A stretch of 64,000 nucleotides of DNA from Hymenobacter chitinivorans DSM 11115 (GTDB lineage: Bacteria > Bacteroidota > Bacteroidia > Cytophagales > Hymenobacteraceae). Location: assembly GCF_002797555.1 (NCBI RefSeq), contig NZ_PGFA01000001.1:2418001-2482000 (forward strand). The letters are read 5' to 3'. The position numbers and the translations under genes were made by a program. Below, piece by piece: positions 26,378 to 34,534 of this stretch. Under the pieces are notes generated by a model that made no database searches, was not told the origin of the DNA, and was given only the letters and a program-made list of their open reading frames with translations. How positions within the stretch are numbered: the first letter of the stretch is position 1; the number at the start of each line of letters is the position of its first letter.

Positions 26378-26944
26378 TTAAAACCACCGCTGCTGATAAT
26401 AACCCACGAATTCCCGGCCCAGCGAATACAGGTCCCGCAGCTCGAAGTAGCGGGGGCTCACGCTGCTGATACGGGGGAAGCCGGCCTTGCGGAACAGCAT
26501 CTTGGTCCGGCTCAGGTGGTAGTATTGCGACACGGCAATCAGGCTCCGAAAGCCCAGGCTGTCCTGCAGGTGCAGGGTATTGCGCACGGTCAACTCGGTG
26601 GTGTTACCCTTATTATCCACGACAATGAGCGAATCGGGCACTCCTTGCTGCCGCAGATACTCCCGCATCTTGCTGCCCTCGTAGAAGCCTTCCTTGCCCA
26701 GGCCGCCGCTGACCAGCAGCCGACGGACCCGTCCGGTTTGGTAGAGGCGCAGGCCACAATCCAGCCGTTGCCGCAGCCGCTCTGAGAGGCTGCCGTCGGG
26801 GTTGACCGTATTGCCCAGCACCACGGCCACGTCGGCCCGCTCTCCGGTATCAGTCAGGCCGTCAGTTACTACAAACCCGGTGTGCAGAAGGCCCCAAGTG
26901 GCCAATAGGGCCAGCGTATAGTACACCAGACGGCGGATTTTCAT
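26378..26944 (-). CDS. YdcF/SanA-like DUF218 membrane-anchored protein
   Basis: 188 residues. One N-terminal membrane helix (about 7-25) precedes the DUF218 fold: ADVAVVLGNTVNPDGSLSERLRQR (about 38-61), RLLVSGG (about 76-82), and D-NKGNTTELT followed by SQYYHLSRTKMLFRKAGF. These are the conserved positions of the ElyC/SanA/YdcF family, whose members act in envelope physiology and vancomycin-type barrier function. The catalytic role is not settled. SanA is the closest description by size and by the placement of the anchor. The gene is divergent from the DUF4159 gene (161 bp between starts). Confidence 0.85.
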   Translation of the reverse strand: MKIRRLVYYTLALLATWGLLHTGFVVTDGLTDTGERADVAVVLGNTVNPDGSLSERLRQRLDCGLRLYQTGRVRRLLVSGGLGKEGFYEGSKMREYLRQQGVPDSLIVVDNKGNTTELTVRNTLHLQDSLGFRSLIAVSQYYHLSRTKMLFRKAGFPRISSVSPRYFELRDLYSLGREFVGYYQQRWF

Positions 26945-27105
26945 GCTTCACAGTGGATAATTGCGGCAACTTCGCGAATCAGTAGCGGTCCGCCAACTAC
27001 ATGGGCCTGGACCGGCCCTAACGGCCGCAATGTGGCCCCGGCGCTGAACTTTGCCACCCTGGTGTTACTTTGTAGTCTATTGGGCATTCCCTGCTCCCGT
27101 TTGCT

Positions 27106-27768
27106 ATGCTGAAAAATCTGCTGCTTTCCTTTCTGCTCCTTGTTTCGCTCACGGCCGCCGCGCCGGTAGCGCCCAGCTTCCGCATTGCCAAGCTGCACTA
27201 CGGCGGCGGGGGCGACTGGTACGCCAACAAAACCAGCCTGCCCAACCTGATCCGCTTCTGCAACCAGGCCCTGCGCACCAACATTGCCCCCGACGAGGCC
27301 ACCGTGGAGCTCGATTCGCCGGAGCTCTTCACTTACCCCTTCGTGCACATGACCGGCCACGGCAACGTGTCGTTTACCGAAGCCGAGGCCAAGAACCTGC
27401 GCCGCTACCTCACCGGCGGCGGCTTCCTGCACATCGACGACAACTACGGCCTCGACAAGTTCATCCGGCCCGAAATGAAGAAGGTATTTCCCGAGCTGGA
27501 GTTCGTGGAGCTGCCCTACTCCCACCCGATTTACCACCAGAAATACCAGTTTCCCAAGGGCTTGCCCAAAGTGCACGAGCACGACGGCAAGCGGCCCCAG
27601 GGCTTCGGCCTGCTCTACAAGGGCCGCCTGGTGTGCTTCTACAGCTTCGAGTGCGACCTGGGCAACGGCTGGGAAGACGTGGGCACCTACGACGACCCAC
27701 CCGCCGTCCACGAGGCCGCCCTGCGCATGGGTGCCAACCTGGTGGCCTACGCGCTAACCCAGGATTAA
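27106..27768 (+). CDS. Secreted DUF4159 protein
   Basis: 220 residues. The signal peptide (MLKNLLLSFLLLVSLTAAA, cut near residue 20) is followed by FRIAKLHYGGGGDWYANKTS, the opening of DUF4159. FVHMTGHGNVSFTEAEAKNL and YLTGGGFLHIDDNYGLDKF follow, and the pattern resembles the class I glutamine-amidotransferase-like fold of ThuA/DUF4159 proteins without an obvious catalytic triad. The family is frequently near gliding and MoxR/BatA-type loci in Bacteroidota. No such genes are in this window. The start gives the best signal peptide. Confidence 0.85.
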   Translation: MLKNLLLSFLLLVSLTAAAPVAPSFRIAKLHYGGGGDWYANKTSLPNLIRFCNQALRTNIAPDEATVELDSPELFTYPFVHMTGHGNVSFTEAEAKNLRRYLTGGGFLHIDDNYGLDKFIRPEMKKVFPELEFVELPYSHPIYHQKYQFPKGLPKVHEHDGKRPQGFGLLYKGRLVCFYSFECDLGNGWEDVGTYDDPPAVHEAALRMGANLVAYALTQD

Positions 27769-27962
27769 CCAGATACTTGAGCGGCATAAGTTGCCTGCGG
27801 GTTTCACGCTTTTAAATAACGTACTCTGTACGCGGAGTCCTGGAATATATGCGGGGCTTACTCCTACTGCCCCGTATATCATATTTTGGCACTTTGACTT
27901 CTGATGTTTGATAAAAGAGTGAAGGCGTGTTCGTTTAGGTAATTATTCTTTTGTGTTCAGCA

Positions 27963-28361
27963 ATGGGTTACCCTATCTACCCAAGTCTCCTCCTGCTCAC
28001 GTGGCTGCTGCCGTTCACAGCATGGGCCCAAAGTGCACCCGCCCCCGTACGCCGCGTCCCACCTAAATCAAGCACCTTGTCGCCGAGGCCTACCGTTGAA
28101 CCGGCCCTAACTGGTTCAGCTAACGTCCGCATCATGGAATTAGCTGCCCCAACTTACCTCTACCGCCACCTGAGCGATTCAAGCCGCCGGCCCGCCGTAT
28201 GGGAGCTAAAGCGCGGGCATTTTGTCATCGTAAAAAAGGTTTATCCACACTGGCTGGCGGTCCACCGTGCCATTAGCCCTACTCAGTTCTCGAGCGATAG
28301 TACCACCTACTACATTCCCATAACCGCGACGGTAGGCTCGAAGACATATATTGTTCTATAG
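27963..28361 (+). CDS. Hypothetical secreted protein, 132 residues
   Basis: I do not recognise this family. A signal peptide (MGYPIYPSLLLLTWLLPFTAWAQ) is followed by a Pro/Arg/Thr-rich spacer (about 25-50) and a beta-strand-rich body ending KTYIVL. The body (YLYRHLSDSSRRPAVWELKR.., HFVIVKKVYPHWLAVHR) could be a small SH3-like domain. This is an inference from strand pattern only. Codon use is less GC-rich than in the neighbours. It stands alone, with 194 bp upstream and 191 bp downstream lacking other genes. Confidence 0.6.
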   Translation: MGYPIYPSLLLLTWLLPFTAWAQSAPAPVRRVPPKSSTLSPRPTVEPALTGSANVRIMELAAPTYLYRHLSDSSRRPAVWELKRGHFVIVKKVYPHWLAVHRAISPTQFSSDSTTYYIPITATVGSKTYIVL

Positions 28362-28552
28362 CTACTAAGATTTACTCCTGTACAGGAAAAGCAGGCTTAC
28401 TAAACAAGGCACAACCTTTTACCTGCCTATCCCACCGGCACGGCTGTGCTATTGGGCTACCTGGCGCTGAGCATTCTGCTCCAACTGCGGGTTAGGTTTC
28501 TGCACAGCTTGTCTCCTTGACCTGAAACAGAGTGAGTTAAGCAGAAATACCC

Positions 28553-28888
28553 TTACCCAACTTTTGACGGGAAAATAGCGCGGCTGATAGTCAGAGCTAC
28601 ACCGGTGAGCAGCGCCAGCAAGGTGAACAGGCCCCCAACTGGCAAAAACACGGCGGCCCCGGTCACGCATTTGGCCTCACCCGCCGGCATGCCCTGGGCC
28701 AGGCCATTAGCGCAAAGCATAACAGCTAGTGCGGTACTGACGCAGCCAATGATTCCCCAGGCTACAGTGTTCAAACCCGTCAGCAAAGCCGACTGCCTGA
28801 TCGGACGCAGCCGATTGGTAGTAATTATGCCCACCAGGGGAAAAGCGGCTACCAGCGTTGGCAAAAGCAGGGTTAAAAGTAGTCCCAT
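28553..28888 (-). CDS. Small integral membrane protein, 111 residues
   Basis: Three hydrophobic helices are visible (about 2-22, 38-62, 78-103), separated by short polar loops (NRLRPIRQ; NGLAQGMPAGEAKC). There is no known motif. Composition is coherent for a membrane protein on this strand and not on the others. It lies downstream of a coiled/anchored protein on the same strand, with a short gap. Function is unknown. Confidence 0.55.
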   Translation of the reverse strand: MGLLLTLLLPTLVAAFPLVGIITTNRLRPIRQSALLTGLNTVAWGIIGCVSTALAVMLCANGLAQGMPAGEAKCVTGAAVFLPVGGLFTLLALLTGVALTISRAIFPSKVG

Positions 28889-28930
28889 AAGGTTTCAATG
28901 AGCCGGACGCCAAGGTGTTAGCATCAGCCT

Positions 28931-29446
28931 CTACTCAAACTTCCGCTTCAAAATCTCGCTCAGAATAAACGCTTCCCGCAAATCAGCCGGGGTGCGGAGC
29001 CGGTCGGTGATGACGCGGCGGGCCGCGGGAGCAGGAGCCGTGGGCCGGGGGCGGCGCAGGGGGTTGTCCTGGGCTGAGTGGTCCATGCCGGTGTTGGGGC
29101 GGGCGGGGGCCACTTTTTTTTCCAGGGACGTATTCGTCGCGCGGCGCTCCTGCGACTGGGCCTTGCGCGCCGGCTGCTCCAGGGTGCGGGCCTTCTGGGC
29201 TTCTTCGTGGGGCAGGCGCCGGCCCGCGGGCGTTGTGGGGGCGGGCACCGCGGGGTTGCCGCGCTGATTCTGCTGCTGCATCTGCTTGAGCAGGTCCTCA
29301 AAGGAGGTATTGGGCAGTGGCACGGGGCGGGCGGCGGGCCGTTCCTGCTGCTCCCGCCGGGTGGTTTCGCGCATTTTCTGCACCATGCGCCACACGAAGA
29401 AGACGATTCCGCCCAGAATAAATACCAGGGTCTTTATTTTTTCCAT
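28931..29446 (-). CDS. Membrane-anchored basic, Pro/Gln/Arg-rich protein
   Basis: 171 residues starting at ATG 29446 (MEKIKTLVFILGGIVFFVWR). The N-terminal helix (about 5-22) anchors a long, low-complexity cytoplasmic tail rich in Arg, Pro, Ala and Gln, ending with a conserved-looking helix LRTPADLREAFILSEILKRKFE. The closing helix is the only part likely to be folded, and it is the type of ending seen in many Bacteroidota proteins of this layout. Function is unknown. Confidence 0.7.
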   Translation of the reverse strand: MEKIKTLVFILGGIVFFVWRMVQKMRETTRREQQERPAARPVPLPNTSFEDLLKQMQQQNQRGNPAVPAPTTPAGRRLPHEEAQKARTLEQPARKAQSQERRATNTSLEKKVAPARPNTGMDHSAQDNPLRRPRPTAPAPAARRVITDRLRTPADLREAFILSEILKRKFE

Positions 29447-29531
29447 AGCCAAGGCTGCCTCAGTAACGCAGAAAAGGTACGCCTTTTTGGGACGCACCTT
29501 TTCACTTTATGCCAGAAACCCCGACCAACGG

Positions 29532-30107
29532 CTACCGCACGCCCTTTTCGGGGAAGCGGCCGGCCTTGGTGCGGTAGAAGGCCTTGATTTCCTCCAGGTC
29601 CTTTTCGTAGTTGCCGGTGGGCCAGAAGGCGGGGCCCACGCCGGCTTCCTTGTTCTTGTAGTCGAGGTAACCGAGCAGAATTGGAACCTTAGCGCCCAGG
29701 GCGGCGAAGTAGAAGCCTTTTTTCCAGCGGGGCTGGTAGGCGCGGGTGCCTTCGGGCGTGATGAGAATGACGAGCTCCTCCCGCTCCTCGAAGAGCTGCA
29801 CCATGCCGTCCACGAGGCTGTTGTTTTTCTGCCGGTCCACGGGCAACGCGCCCAGGGCCAGCATCAGCTTGCCCAGCACGGGAATGTCGACCCAGGATTT
29901 TTTCACCGTGAAGCGCACGTCCACGTCCATCAGGTAAAAGGCGGCGCGGGCAAACATGAAGTCCCAGTTGCTGGTGTGCGGGGCGGCAATCATCATGCTC
30001 TTGGGAATGCCGGGCGGCACCTGGGCACCTAAATGCCAGCCGGTTATCCAAAACCAGAACCGGGAAAACTGATACCAGAACGTAGAGGTCTTTCGCGCTT
30101 TTTCCAT
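29532..30107 (-). CDS. 1-acyl-sn-glycerol-3-phosphate acyltransferase-like protein
   Basis: 191 residues. The catalytic HX4D box is HTSNWD (about 50-55), with the second acyltransferase block PEGTRAYQ (about 123-130) and the substrate-positioning KKSWVDIPVLGKLMLALGA. Such enzymes pass an acyl group to a glycerol-phosphate or other hydroxyl acceptor at the cytoplasmic membrane. The protein is short and lacks a long N-terminal anchor, as in the Bacteroidota glycerol acyltransferase subgroup with the HTSNWDF form. The start is ATG 30107 (MEKARKTSTFWYQF). Confidence 0.87.
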   Translation of the reverse strand: MEKARKTSTFWYQFSRFWFWITGWHLGAQVPPGIPKSMMIAAPHTSNWDFMFARAAFYLMDVDVRFTVKKSWVDIPVLGKLMLALGALPVDRQKNNSLVDGMVQLFEEREELVILITPEGTRAYQPRWKKGFYFAALGAKVPILLGYLDYKNKEAGVGPAFWPTGNYEKDLEEIKAFYRTKAGRFPEKGVR

Positions 30108-30166
30108 GCAAGTAGTAAGGACTACCACCAACTTGGCGGTAATCAGAAGCCAAAACTAAAGAAATT

Positions 30167-30955
30167 TCAATCCTGCCCCTCGGCCAAATCCGCGGCCAGG
30201 TGCCGGCGCAGGGCGTCGGCCTGGGCCATGGTGTAGGCATAGCCGATGTTGAATATTTCACTGGCCCGCCGCAAATCCGTGACCCGGTACCGGTGCAGAT
30301 CCGGCGGCTCCAGCACCAGGTCGCACTGGGCCAGCCGGGGCTGCACGTTCATGGAAATAGCCAAATACGCCGTCCGCTCCCCTACTTCCCGCAACGTAGT
30401 CAGGGGCGCTTCGGGGCTCATCGGGTTGCAGTGCACGCCCACCACCACCAGGTTGCGCTGTAGCAGCAGGGGCTCCACGGGCAGGTTGTTCATCACGCCC
30501 CCATCCACGAGCACCTGCCCCTGCCACTCCACCGGTCGGCAGATGATGGGCACGGCGGCCGCGCCCAGCAAGGGCGGCAGCAGCGGACCGTCCTGGAAAT
30601 ACGCCGTCTGGCCCGCCGCCAGATCGGTAGCTACCAGCGTGAGCGGAATTTTCAAATCCGCAAAGGTGGGCGCGGGTCCCAGGTAGTGCTGGTAGAGCTT
30701 TTCCACCAGGTCGAGGCGCACCAGGCCCAGCCGAAACGAGGGCCGCAGCAGGCGCACGAAGCGGGTATCGGTCAGGAGCTGGTAAATCTGCCGGGGCGGA
30801 AAGCCGGCCGCGTAAAAGGCCCCGGCAATGGCCCCCGAGCTGACGCCGGCAATGTGGCCGACGGGCAACTCCAAATCATCCAGGGCCTGCAACACGCCCA
30901 AATGAGCAATTCCGCGCGCCGCGCCACCCGACAACGCTAATCCGAGCTTGCGCAT
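30167..30955 (-). CDS. Patatin-like phospholipase
   Basis: 262 residues. The oxyanion loop LSGGAARG (about 8-15), the nucleophile elbow GVSSG (about 38-42) and the catalytic aspartate motif DGGVMNNLP (about 160-168) give the complete Ser-Asp dyad of the bacterial patatin family (RssA/YlbK-like). No signal peptide is present, so it is cytosolic or peripheral. It could release fatty acids from phospholipids. The neighbouring acyltransferase makes a lipid-remodelling link plausible but unproven. ATG 30955 (MRKLGLALSGGA) is the natural start. Confidence 0.92.
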   Translation of the reverse strand: MRKLGLALSGGAARGIAHLGVLQALDDLELPVGHIAGVSSGAIAGAFYAAGFPPRQIYQLLTDTRFVRLLRPSFRLGLVRLDLVEKLYQHYLGPAPTFADLKIPLTLVATDLAAGQTAYFQDGPLLPPLLGAAAVPIICRPVEWQGQVLVDGGVMNNLPVEPLLLQRNLVVVGVHCNPMSPEAPLTTLREVGERTAYLAISMNVQPRLAQCDLVLEPPDLHRYRVTDLRRASEIFNIGYAYTMAQADALRRHLAADLAEGQD

Positions 30956-30989
30956 AAGGGCAGGGTTAGGGAGTAAAGACTGAGTTGGG

Positions 30990-31835
30990 CTACAGGTCTT
31001 CGAGGCGGAAGGTTTCGGCCAGACGCACACCCTTTTCGGTGTGCTGTACCGTGCAGCAGGCCACCGTGGGGTCGTGTTCGAGCAGCAGCACCCAGTTTTC
31101 GTCGGCGGCCCGGCGCAGCACGGCTTCCTTTTCGCTCATCGTTACCAACGGGCGCATGTCGTAGCTCATCACGTAGGGCAGCGGAATGTGGCCCACCGAC
31201 GGCAGCAAATCGGCCATGAAAGCCAGCTTCCGGCCCTTGTAGTTGAGCACCGGCACCATCATCTTCTCGGTGTGGCCGTCGGCAAAGATGATTTCCCGGA
31301 ACTGGGGCAGCTCGGCGGGCACCCCGCCGGAGCTGACGAAGCGCAGGTGGCCACTTTCCTGGATGGGCAGGATATTCTCCTTCAGAAAGCTGGCTTTTTC
31401 GCGCGGATTGGGCTGCACGGCCCAGTCCCAGTGGGCCTCGTTGCTCCAGTAGGTAGCATTCGGGAAGGCCAGGTTCAGCTTACCGTCGGCGGCGCGCACC
31501 ACCGAGCCGCCGCAGTGGTCGAAGTGCAGGTGGGTCAGAAAGACGTCGGTAATGTCGGCCGAGGTGAAGCCCAGCTTGCGCAGGGACCTTTCCAGCGTGT
31601 CGTCGCCGTGCAGGTAAAAGTGGCCCCGAAATTTCTCGTCCTGCTTGTCGCCAATGCCGTTGTCGACCAGAATCAGCCGGTTGCCGTCCTCGATGAGCAG
31701 GCAGCGCATGGCCCAGGTACACATGTTGTTGGCATCGGGCGGGTTGAGCTTCTGCCACATGGATTTGGGCACGACGCCAAACATGGCGCCGCCGTCAAGC
31801 TTAAACAAACCGGTATCGAGGGTGTGAACAGTCAT
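30990..31835 (-). CDS. MBL-fold metallo-hydrolase
   Basis: 281 residues. The zinc-binding HLHFDHCGG (about 101-109) is complete, with further ligands at FADGHT (His), FMADL (Asp) and HDPT (His) in the expected order. The protein resembles quorum-quenching lactonase-like or ribonuclease-unrelated MBL hydrolases of the glyoxalase-II type. The natural substrate cannot be read. The start is ATG 31835 (MTVHTLDTGLFKLDGG). It sits 35 bp upstream of the patatin gene on the same strand, so they may be co-transcribed. Confidence 0.9.
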   Translation of the reverse strand: MTVHTLDTGLFKLDGGAMFGVVPKSMWQKLNPPDANNMCTWAMRCLLIEDGNRLILVDNGIGDKQDEKFRGHFYLHGDDTLERSLRKLGFTSADITDVFLTHLHFDHCGGSVVRAADGKLNLAFPNATYWSNEAHWDWAVQPNPREKASFLKENILPIQESGHLRFVSSGGVPAELPQFREIIFADGHTEKMMVPVLNYKGRKLAFMADLLPSVGHIPLPYVMSYDMRPLVTMSEKEAVLRRAADENWVLLLEHDPTVACCTVQHTEKGVRLAETFRLEDL

Positions 31836-31890
31836 TGCGGGAAAGAAAGGTTGGGTGGAATACGATTGGGCGGGCAAGGTAGCAAGGAAT

Positions 31891-31937
31891 AAAAAACGTC
31901 ATGCCCAGCTCCGCAGAACTCAGCATGACGTCTTTTC
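31891..31937 (-). terminator. Terminator after accA
   Basis: AAAAAACGTCATGC (31891-31904) pairs with GCATGACGTCTTTT (31923-31936), one mismatch. On the minus strand the stem ends in a T-run, 30 bp after the accA stop. Confidence 0.75.
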
Positions 31938-31968
31938 TTCCGTAGATACGGCTTGCAGCGGTAGGGCG

Positions 31969-32916
31969 TTATTCTACCACCACGCCCATGGCCGAAAACT
32001 TGTCGATGCGCTGGCTGATGCGCTCCTCGGCTGGCAGGGCGTCAAGCTCGTCCAGGGTTTTAATCAGGGTTTTCTTCAGGGTGTCAATCATCTTGGCGGG
32101 CGCGGTGTGGGCCCCGCCCAGGGGCTCCTTCACGATGCCGTCCACGAGCTTGGCGGCCAGCATGTCGGTAGCGGTAAGCTTGAGGGCCTGAGCCGCCTGC
32201 TCCTTGTAGTCCCAGCTGCGCCACAGGATGCTGGAGCACGATTCGGGCGAAATCACCGAGTACCAAGTATTTTCCAGCATCAGGACCCGGTCGCCAATGC
32301 CGATACCGAGGGCTCCGCCCGAAGCACCCTCGCCGATTACGACGCAGATAACGGGCACCTTGAGCATGAACATTTCCTTCAGGTTGCGGGCAATGGCCTC
32401 GCCCTGCCCCCGCTCCTCGGCTTCCTGGCCCGGAAACGCACCCATCGTATCAATCAGGGTTACAATGGGCTTGTTGAACTTCTCGGCCAGCTTCATCAGG
32501 CGCAGGGCTTTGCGGTAGCCCTCAGGGTTGGCCATGCCGAAGTTGCGGTACTGCCGCTCCTTGGTATTGCGGCCCTTTTGCTGCCCGATAAACATCACCG
32601 AGCGGCCGTCGAGGTCGGCAAAGCCGCCCACCATGGCCTTGTCGTCGCCCACGGTTCGGTCGCCGTGCAGCTCCACAAACTTGGTGGCCATGCCCTCGAT
32701 GTAGTCGAAGGTGTAGGGCCGGTCGGGGTGGCGGGAGAGCTGCACGCGCTGCCAGCGGGTGAGGTTGGTATACGTTTCCTTCTTGAGAGCCTTGATTTTA
32801 GCTTCCAGGGCCGTTACGGCTTCCGATACATCTACCTGGCTTTCCAGGGCCAGTTGTTGCATTTCGCGGAGCTTGCCTTCGAGGGCAGCAATGGGTTGTT
32901 CGAAATCGAGGAGCAT
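31969..32916 (-). CDS. accA: Acetyl-CoA carboxylase carboxyltransferase subunit alpha
   Basis: 315 residues, the standard AccA length. Family stretches are [57 protein letters not shown] and [21 protein letters not shown], the last forming the acyl-CoA-binding oxyanion pocket. With AccD it transfers the carboxyl group from biotin to acetyl-CoA, the first step of fatty-acid synthesis. No accD, accB or accC is in the window. The start is ATG 32916 ([15 protein letters not shown]). Longer frames go into non-protein-like sequence. Confidence 0.96.
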   Translation of the reverse strand: MLLDFEQPIAALEGKLREMQQLALESQVDVSEAVTALEAKIKALKKETYTNLTRWQRVQLSRHPDRPYTFDYIEGMATKFVELHGDRTVGDDKAMVGGFADLDGRSVMFIGQQKGRNTKERQYRNFGMANPEGYRKALRLMKLAEKFNKPIVTLIDTMGAFPGQEAEERGQGEAIARNLKEMFMLKVPVICVVIGEGASGGALGIGIGDRVLMLENTWYSVISPESCSSILWRSWDYKEQAAQALKLTATDMLAAKLVDGIVKEPLGGAHTAPAKMIDTLKKTLIKTLDELDALPAEERISQRIDKFSAMGVVVE

Positions 32917-33121
32917 CGCCGGGGGTGAATGCGTCAGGGGGTGGCAGAAATGGGAATACGGCGGGGCCGGCAAGGCAGCCCCGCGGTTAGCAAAGGTAAG
33001 CGAAACGCCTCCATACGTGCCGCCTGGGGCGGGGAATGATTTTTTGAAAAAATAATCTCGCTGAAAAACAGCCAGAAAGCTCGGCCGCGGCAATTTATTT
33101 CAATAAAAAGTACGGCCGCAG

Positions 33122-33152
33122 TTGTGTAATCTAAACCAAGCTTCTACTTTTG
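33122..33152 (+). promoter_or_regulatory. Promoter of tRNA-Asp copy 1
   Basis: TTG (33122-33124), 20 bases, then TACTTTTG (33145-33152): a full match to TTG-N19-21-TAnnTTTG. Between promoter and tRNA is a 7-bp leader hairpin, GGAAAGC-AACTG-GCTTTCC. Confidence 0.75.
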
Positions 33153-33193
33153 CACCACTTCAACGGAAAGCAACTGGCTTTCCAGAAGCAAAT

Positions 33194-33267
33194 GGTTCGG
33201 TAGTTCAGTTGGTTAGAATGCCGCCCTGTCACGGCGGAGGTCGCGGGTTCGAGTCCCGTCCGGACCG
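33194..33267 (+). tRNA. tRNA-Asp (anticodon GTC), copy 1
   Basis: A 74-nt cloverleaf. The acceptor stem GGTTCGG pairs with CCGGACC (one G-U), the anticodon arm is CCGCC-CTGTCAC-GGCGG with anticodon GTC, and the T-arm is GCGGG-TTCGAGT-CCCGT. Discriminator is G and the CCA end is not encoded. Identical to copy 2 at 34304. Confidence 0.97.
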
Positions 33268-33268
33268 C

Positions 33269-33303
33269 AAAAGGCTCTTAGCATCACGCTGGGAGCCTTT
33301 TTC
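33269..33303 (+). terminator. Terminator after tRNA-Asp copy 1
   Basis: AAAAGGCTC pairs with GAGCCTTTTT around an imperfect middle, with a T-run, directly after the tRNA. Confidence 0.75.
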
Positions 33304-33375
33304 GTTTTTAACCCCACCCGTTTGCACGCACTGTAGGCCCTGGCCGATGCCCGCCGGATTTGCTACTTTGCCGCC

Positions 33376-33933
33376 ATGAAGCCTCCCCTAAGCCTGCTGG
33401 CGACTCCGGCCGCCGTCGTCCCGCTGCTCGAAACGCCCGACCTGCTCCTGCGCGGCCCCCGGCTCAGCGACCTGCCCGACGCCGCGGCCATGCACACCGA
33501 CCCGGACTTTTACCGCTTCCTGGGCAACAAGCCCCAGTCCCAGGAAGACGTGTGGCGCCGCCTGTTGGGCCAGCTCGGCCACTGGGCCATGCTGGGCTAC
33601 GGCTCCTGGGCCATTGAGGAGAAAGCCACCGGCCGCTACATCGGCACCGTGGGCTTCTTCGATTTTCAGCGCGACCTTACCCCTTCTATCAGTGGCACGC
33701 CGGAAGCCGGCTGGGTGCTCTCGCCCCGCGTGCATGGCCGGGGCTACGCCAGCCAGGCGCTGCAAGCCGCTCTGGGCTGGGCCGAGGCCAACCTGGCCGC
33801 CGCACGAATCACCTGCATCATCGACCCGGGCAACGCGGCCTCCCTGCGCCTGGCCGGTAAGTTTGGCTTCCGGGAATTTGCCCGCACTACGTACCACGAC
33901 GAACCTATTGTATTGCTGGAACGGCAGCGTTAG
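33376..33933 (+). CDS. GNAT-family N-acetyltransferase (RimJ/RimL-like)
   Basis: 185 residues. LETPDLLLRGPRLSDLPD (about 18-35) is the RimL-type opening. The acetyl-CoA loop is VLSPRVHGRGYASQALQAAL (about 113-132), with Q/R-x-x-G-x-G/A seen as HGRGYA. ITCIIDPGNAASLRLAGKFGF (about 145-165) is the family's late motif. Members acetylate amino groups of ribosomal proteins or small molecules. It sits between two identical tRNA-Asp units, so it was either inside the duplicated interval's spacer or inserted there. Confidence 0.92.
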   Translation: MKPPLSLLATPAAVVPLLETPDLLLRGPRLSDLPDAAAMHTDPDFYRFLGNKPQSQEDVWRRLLGQLGHWAMLGYGSWAIEEKATGRYIGTVGFFDFQRDLTPSISGTPEAGWVLSPRVHGRGYASQALQAALGWAEANLAAARITCIIDPGNAASLRLAGKFGFREFARTTYHDEPIVLLERQR

Positions 33934-34010
33934 CCACCCCGGCCCTAGACTCCGAGCCCTGTTTGGCTTTGTGGACAATGAAGTGGAATAGCGCCTTTTG
34001 AGCTTATTTG

Positions 34011-34128
34011 CCCGTCATGTCGACCATTCTGCGCTTCAAGCAGAGAGGAGACATCTCGCGTGCAGTAGTAATTATATGGCATTGCAACGTCAACACGCGA
34101 GATGTCTCGCAGGGCTCGACATGACGGG
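34011..34128. repeat. Second palindromic intergenic element
   Basis: Outer arms CCCGTCATGTCGA (34011-34023) and TCGACATGACGGG (34116-34128) are perfect. Inner arms GAGACATCTCGCGTG (34048-34062) and CACGCGAGATGTCTC (34094-34108) are also perfect. The centre is AT-rich and has no ORF. This resembles the CGTCATGTCGAG-type palindromes scattered in Bacteroidota genomes. It lies between the GNAT gene and tRNA-Asp copy 2. Confidence 0.85.
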
Positions 34129-34231
34129 CTGGGTGCTTATTGTCTACAGAGCCTAAAAAATTAATGTCGCTTAAAACCAGTCACAAAGCCTCCACACGCG
34201 GCTTTTTTTCGGCAAAAACATAGCTCCTGGC

Positions 34232-34262
34232 TTGTGTAATCTAAACTGAGCGTCTACTTTTG
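34232..34262 (+). promoter_or_regulatory. Promoter of tRNA-Asp copy 2
   Basis: TTG (34232-34234), 20 bases, TACTTTTG (34255-34262). Same spacing as copy 1, with a few differences in the spacer and an identical leader hairpin downstream. Confidence 0.75.
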
Positions 34263-34303
34263 CATCACTTCAACGGAAAGCAACTGGCTTTCCAGAAGCA
34301 AAT

Positions 34304-34377
34304 GGTTCGGTAGTTCAGTTGGTTAGAATGCCGCCCTGTCACGGCGGAGGTCGCGGGTTCGAGTCCCGTCCGGACCG
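34304..34377 (+). tRNA. tRNA-Asp (anticodon GTC), copy 2
   Basis: Identical in sequence to copy 1 (33194-33267), including the arms and the absence of CCA. Its promoter, leader and first bases after the gene are also shared, at an offset of 1110 bp. Confidence 0.97.
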
Positions 34378-34378
34378 C

Positions 34379-34413
34379 AAAGGCCCTTCAGATTTGTCTG
34401 AAGGGCCTTTTGC
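34379..34413 (+). terminator. Terminator after tRNA-Asp copy 2
   Basis: AAAAGGCCCTTCAGA pairs with TCTGAAGGGCCTTTT around TTTG. It differs from the copy 1 terminator, so the duplication ends at the tRNA. Confidence 0.9.
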
Positions 34414-34471
34414 TTTTCTGGCCCTCCCCTAGTTGCCCGGGGCTACAGCCCCTCGATGTAGAAGCGCATAG

Positions 34472-34517
34472 AAAAAGCCTGATTCCGGCGGTGCATTGCC
34501 GGAACCAGGCTTTTCTG
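34472..34517. terminator. Bidirectional terminator between tRNA-Asp and the anchor-I gene
   Basis: AAAAGCCTGATTCCGGC pairs with GCCGGAACCAGGCTTTT (one mismatch) around an 8-base loop. It serves the minus-strand gene ending at 34535. Confidence 0.9.
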
Positions 34518-34534
34518 TGGAAAGCAGGCTACTA

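Noticed and set aside
28449..28670. 73-codon minus-strand ORF
   Set aside because: Largely overlaps the small membrane protein gene in another frame and lacks a plausible domain.
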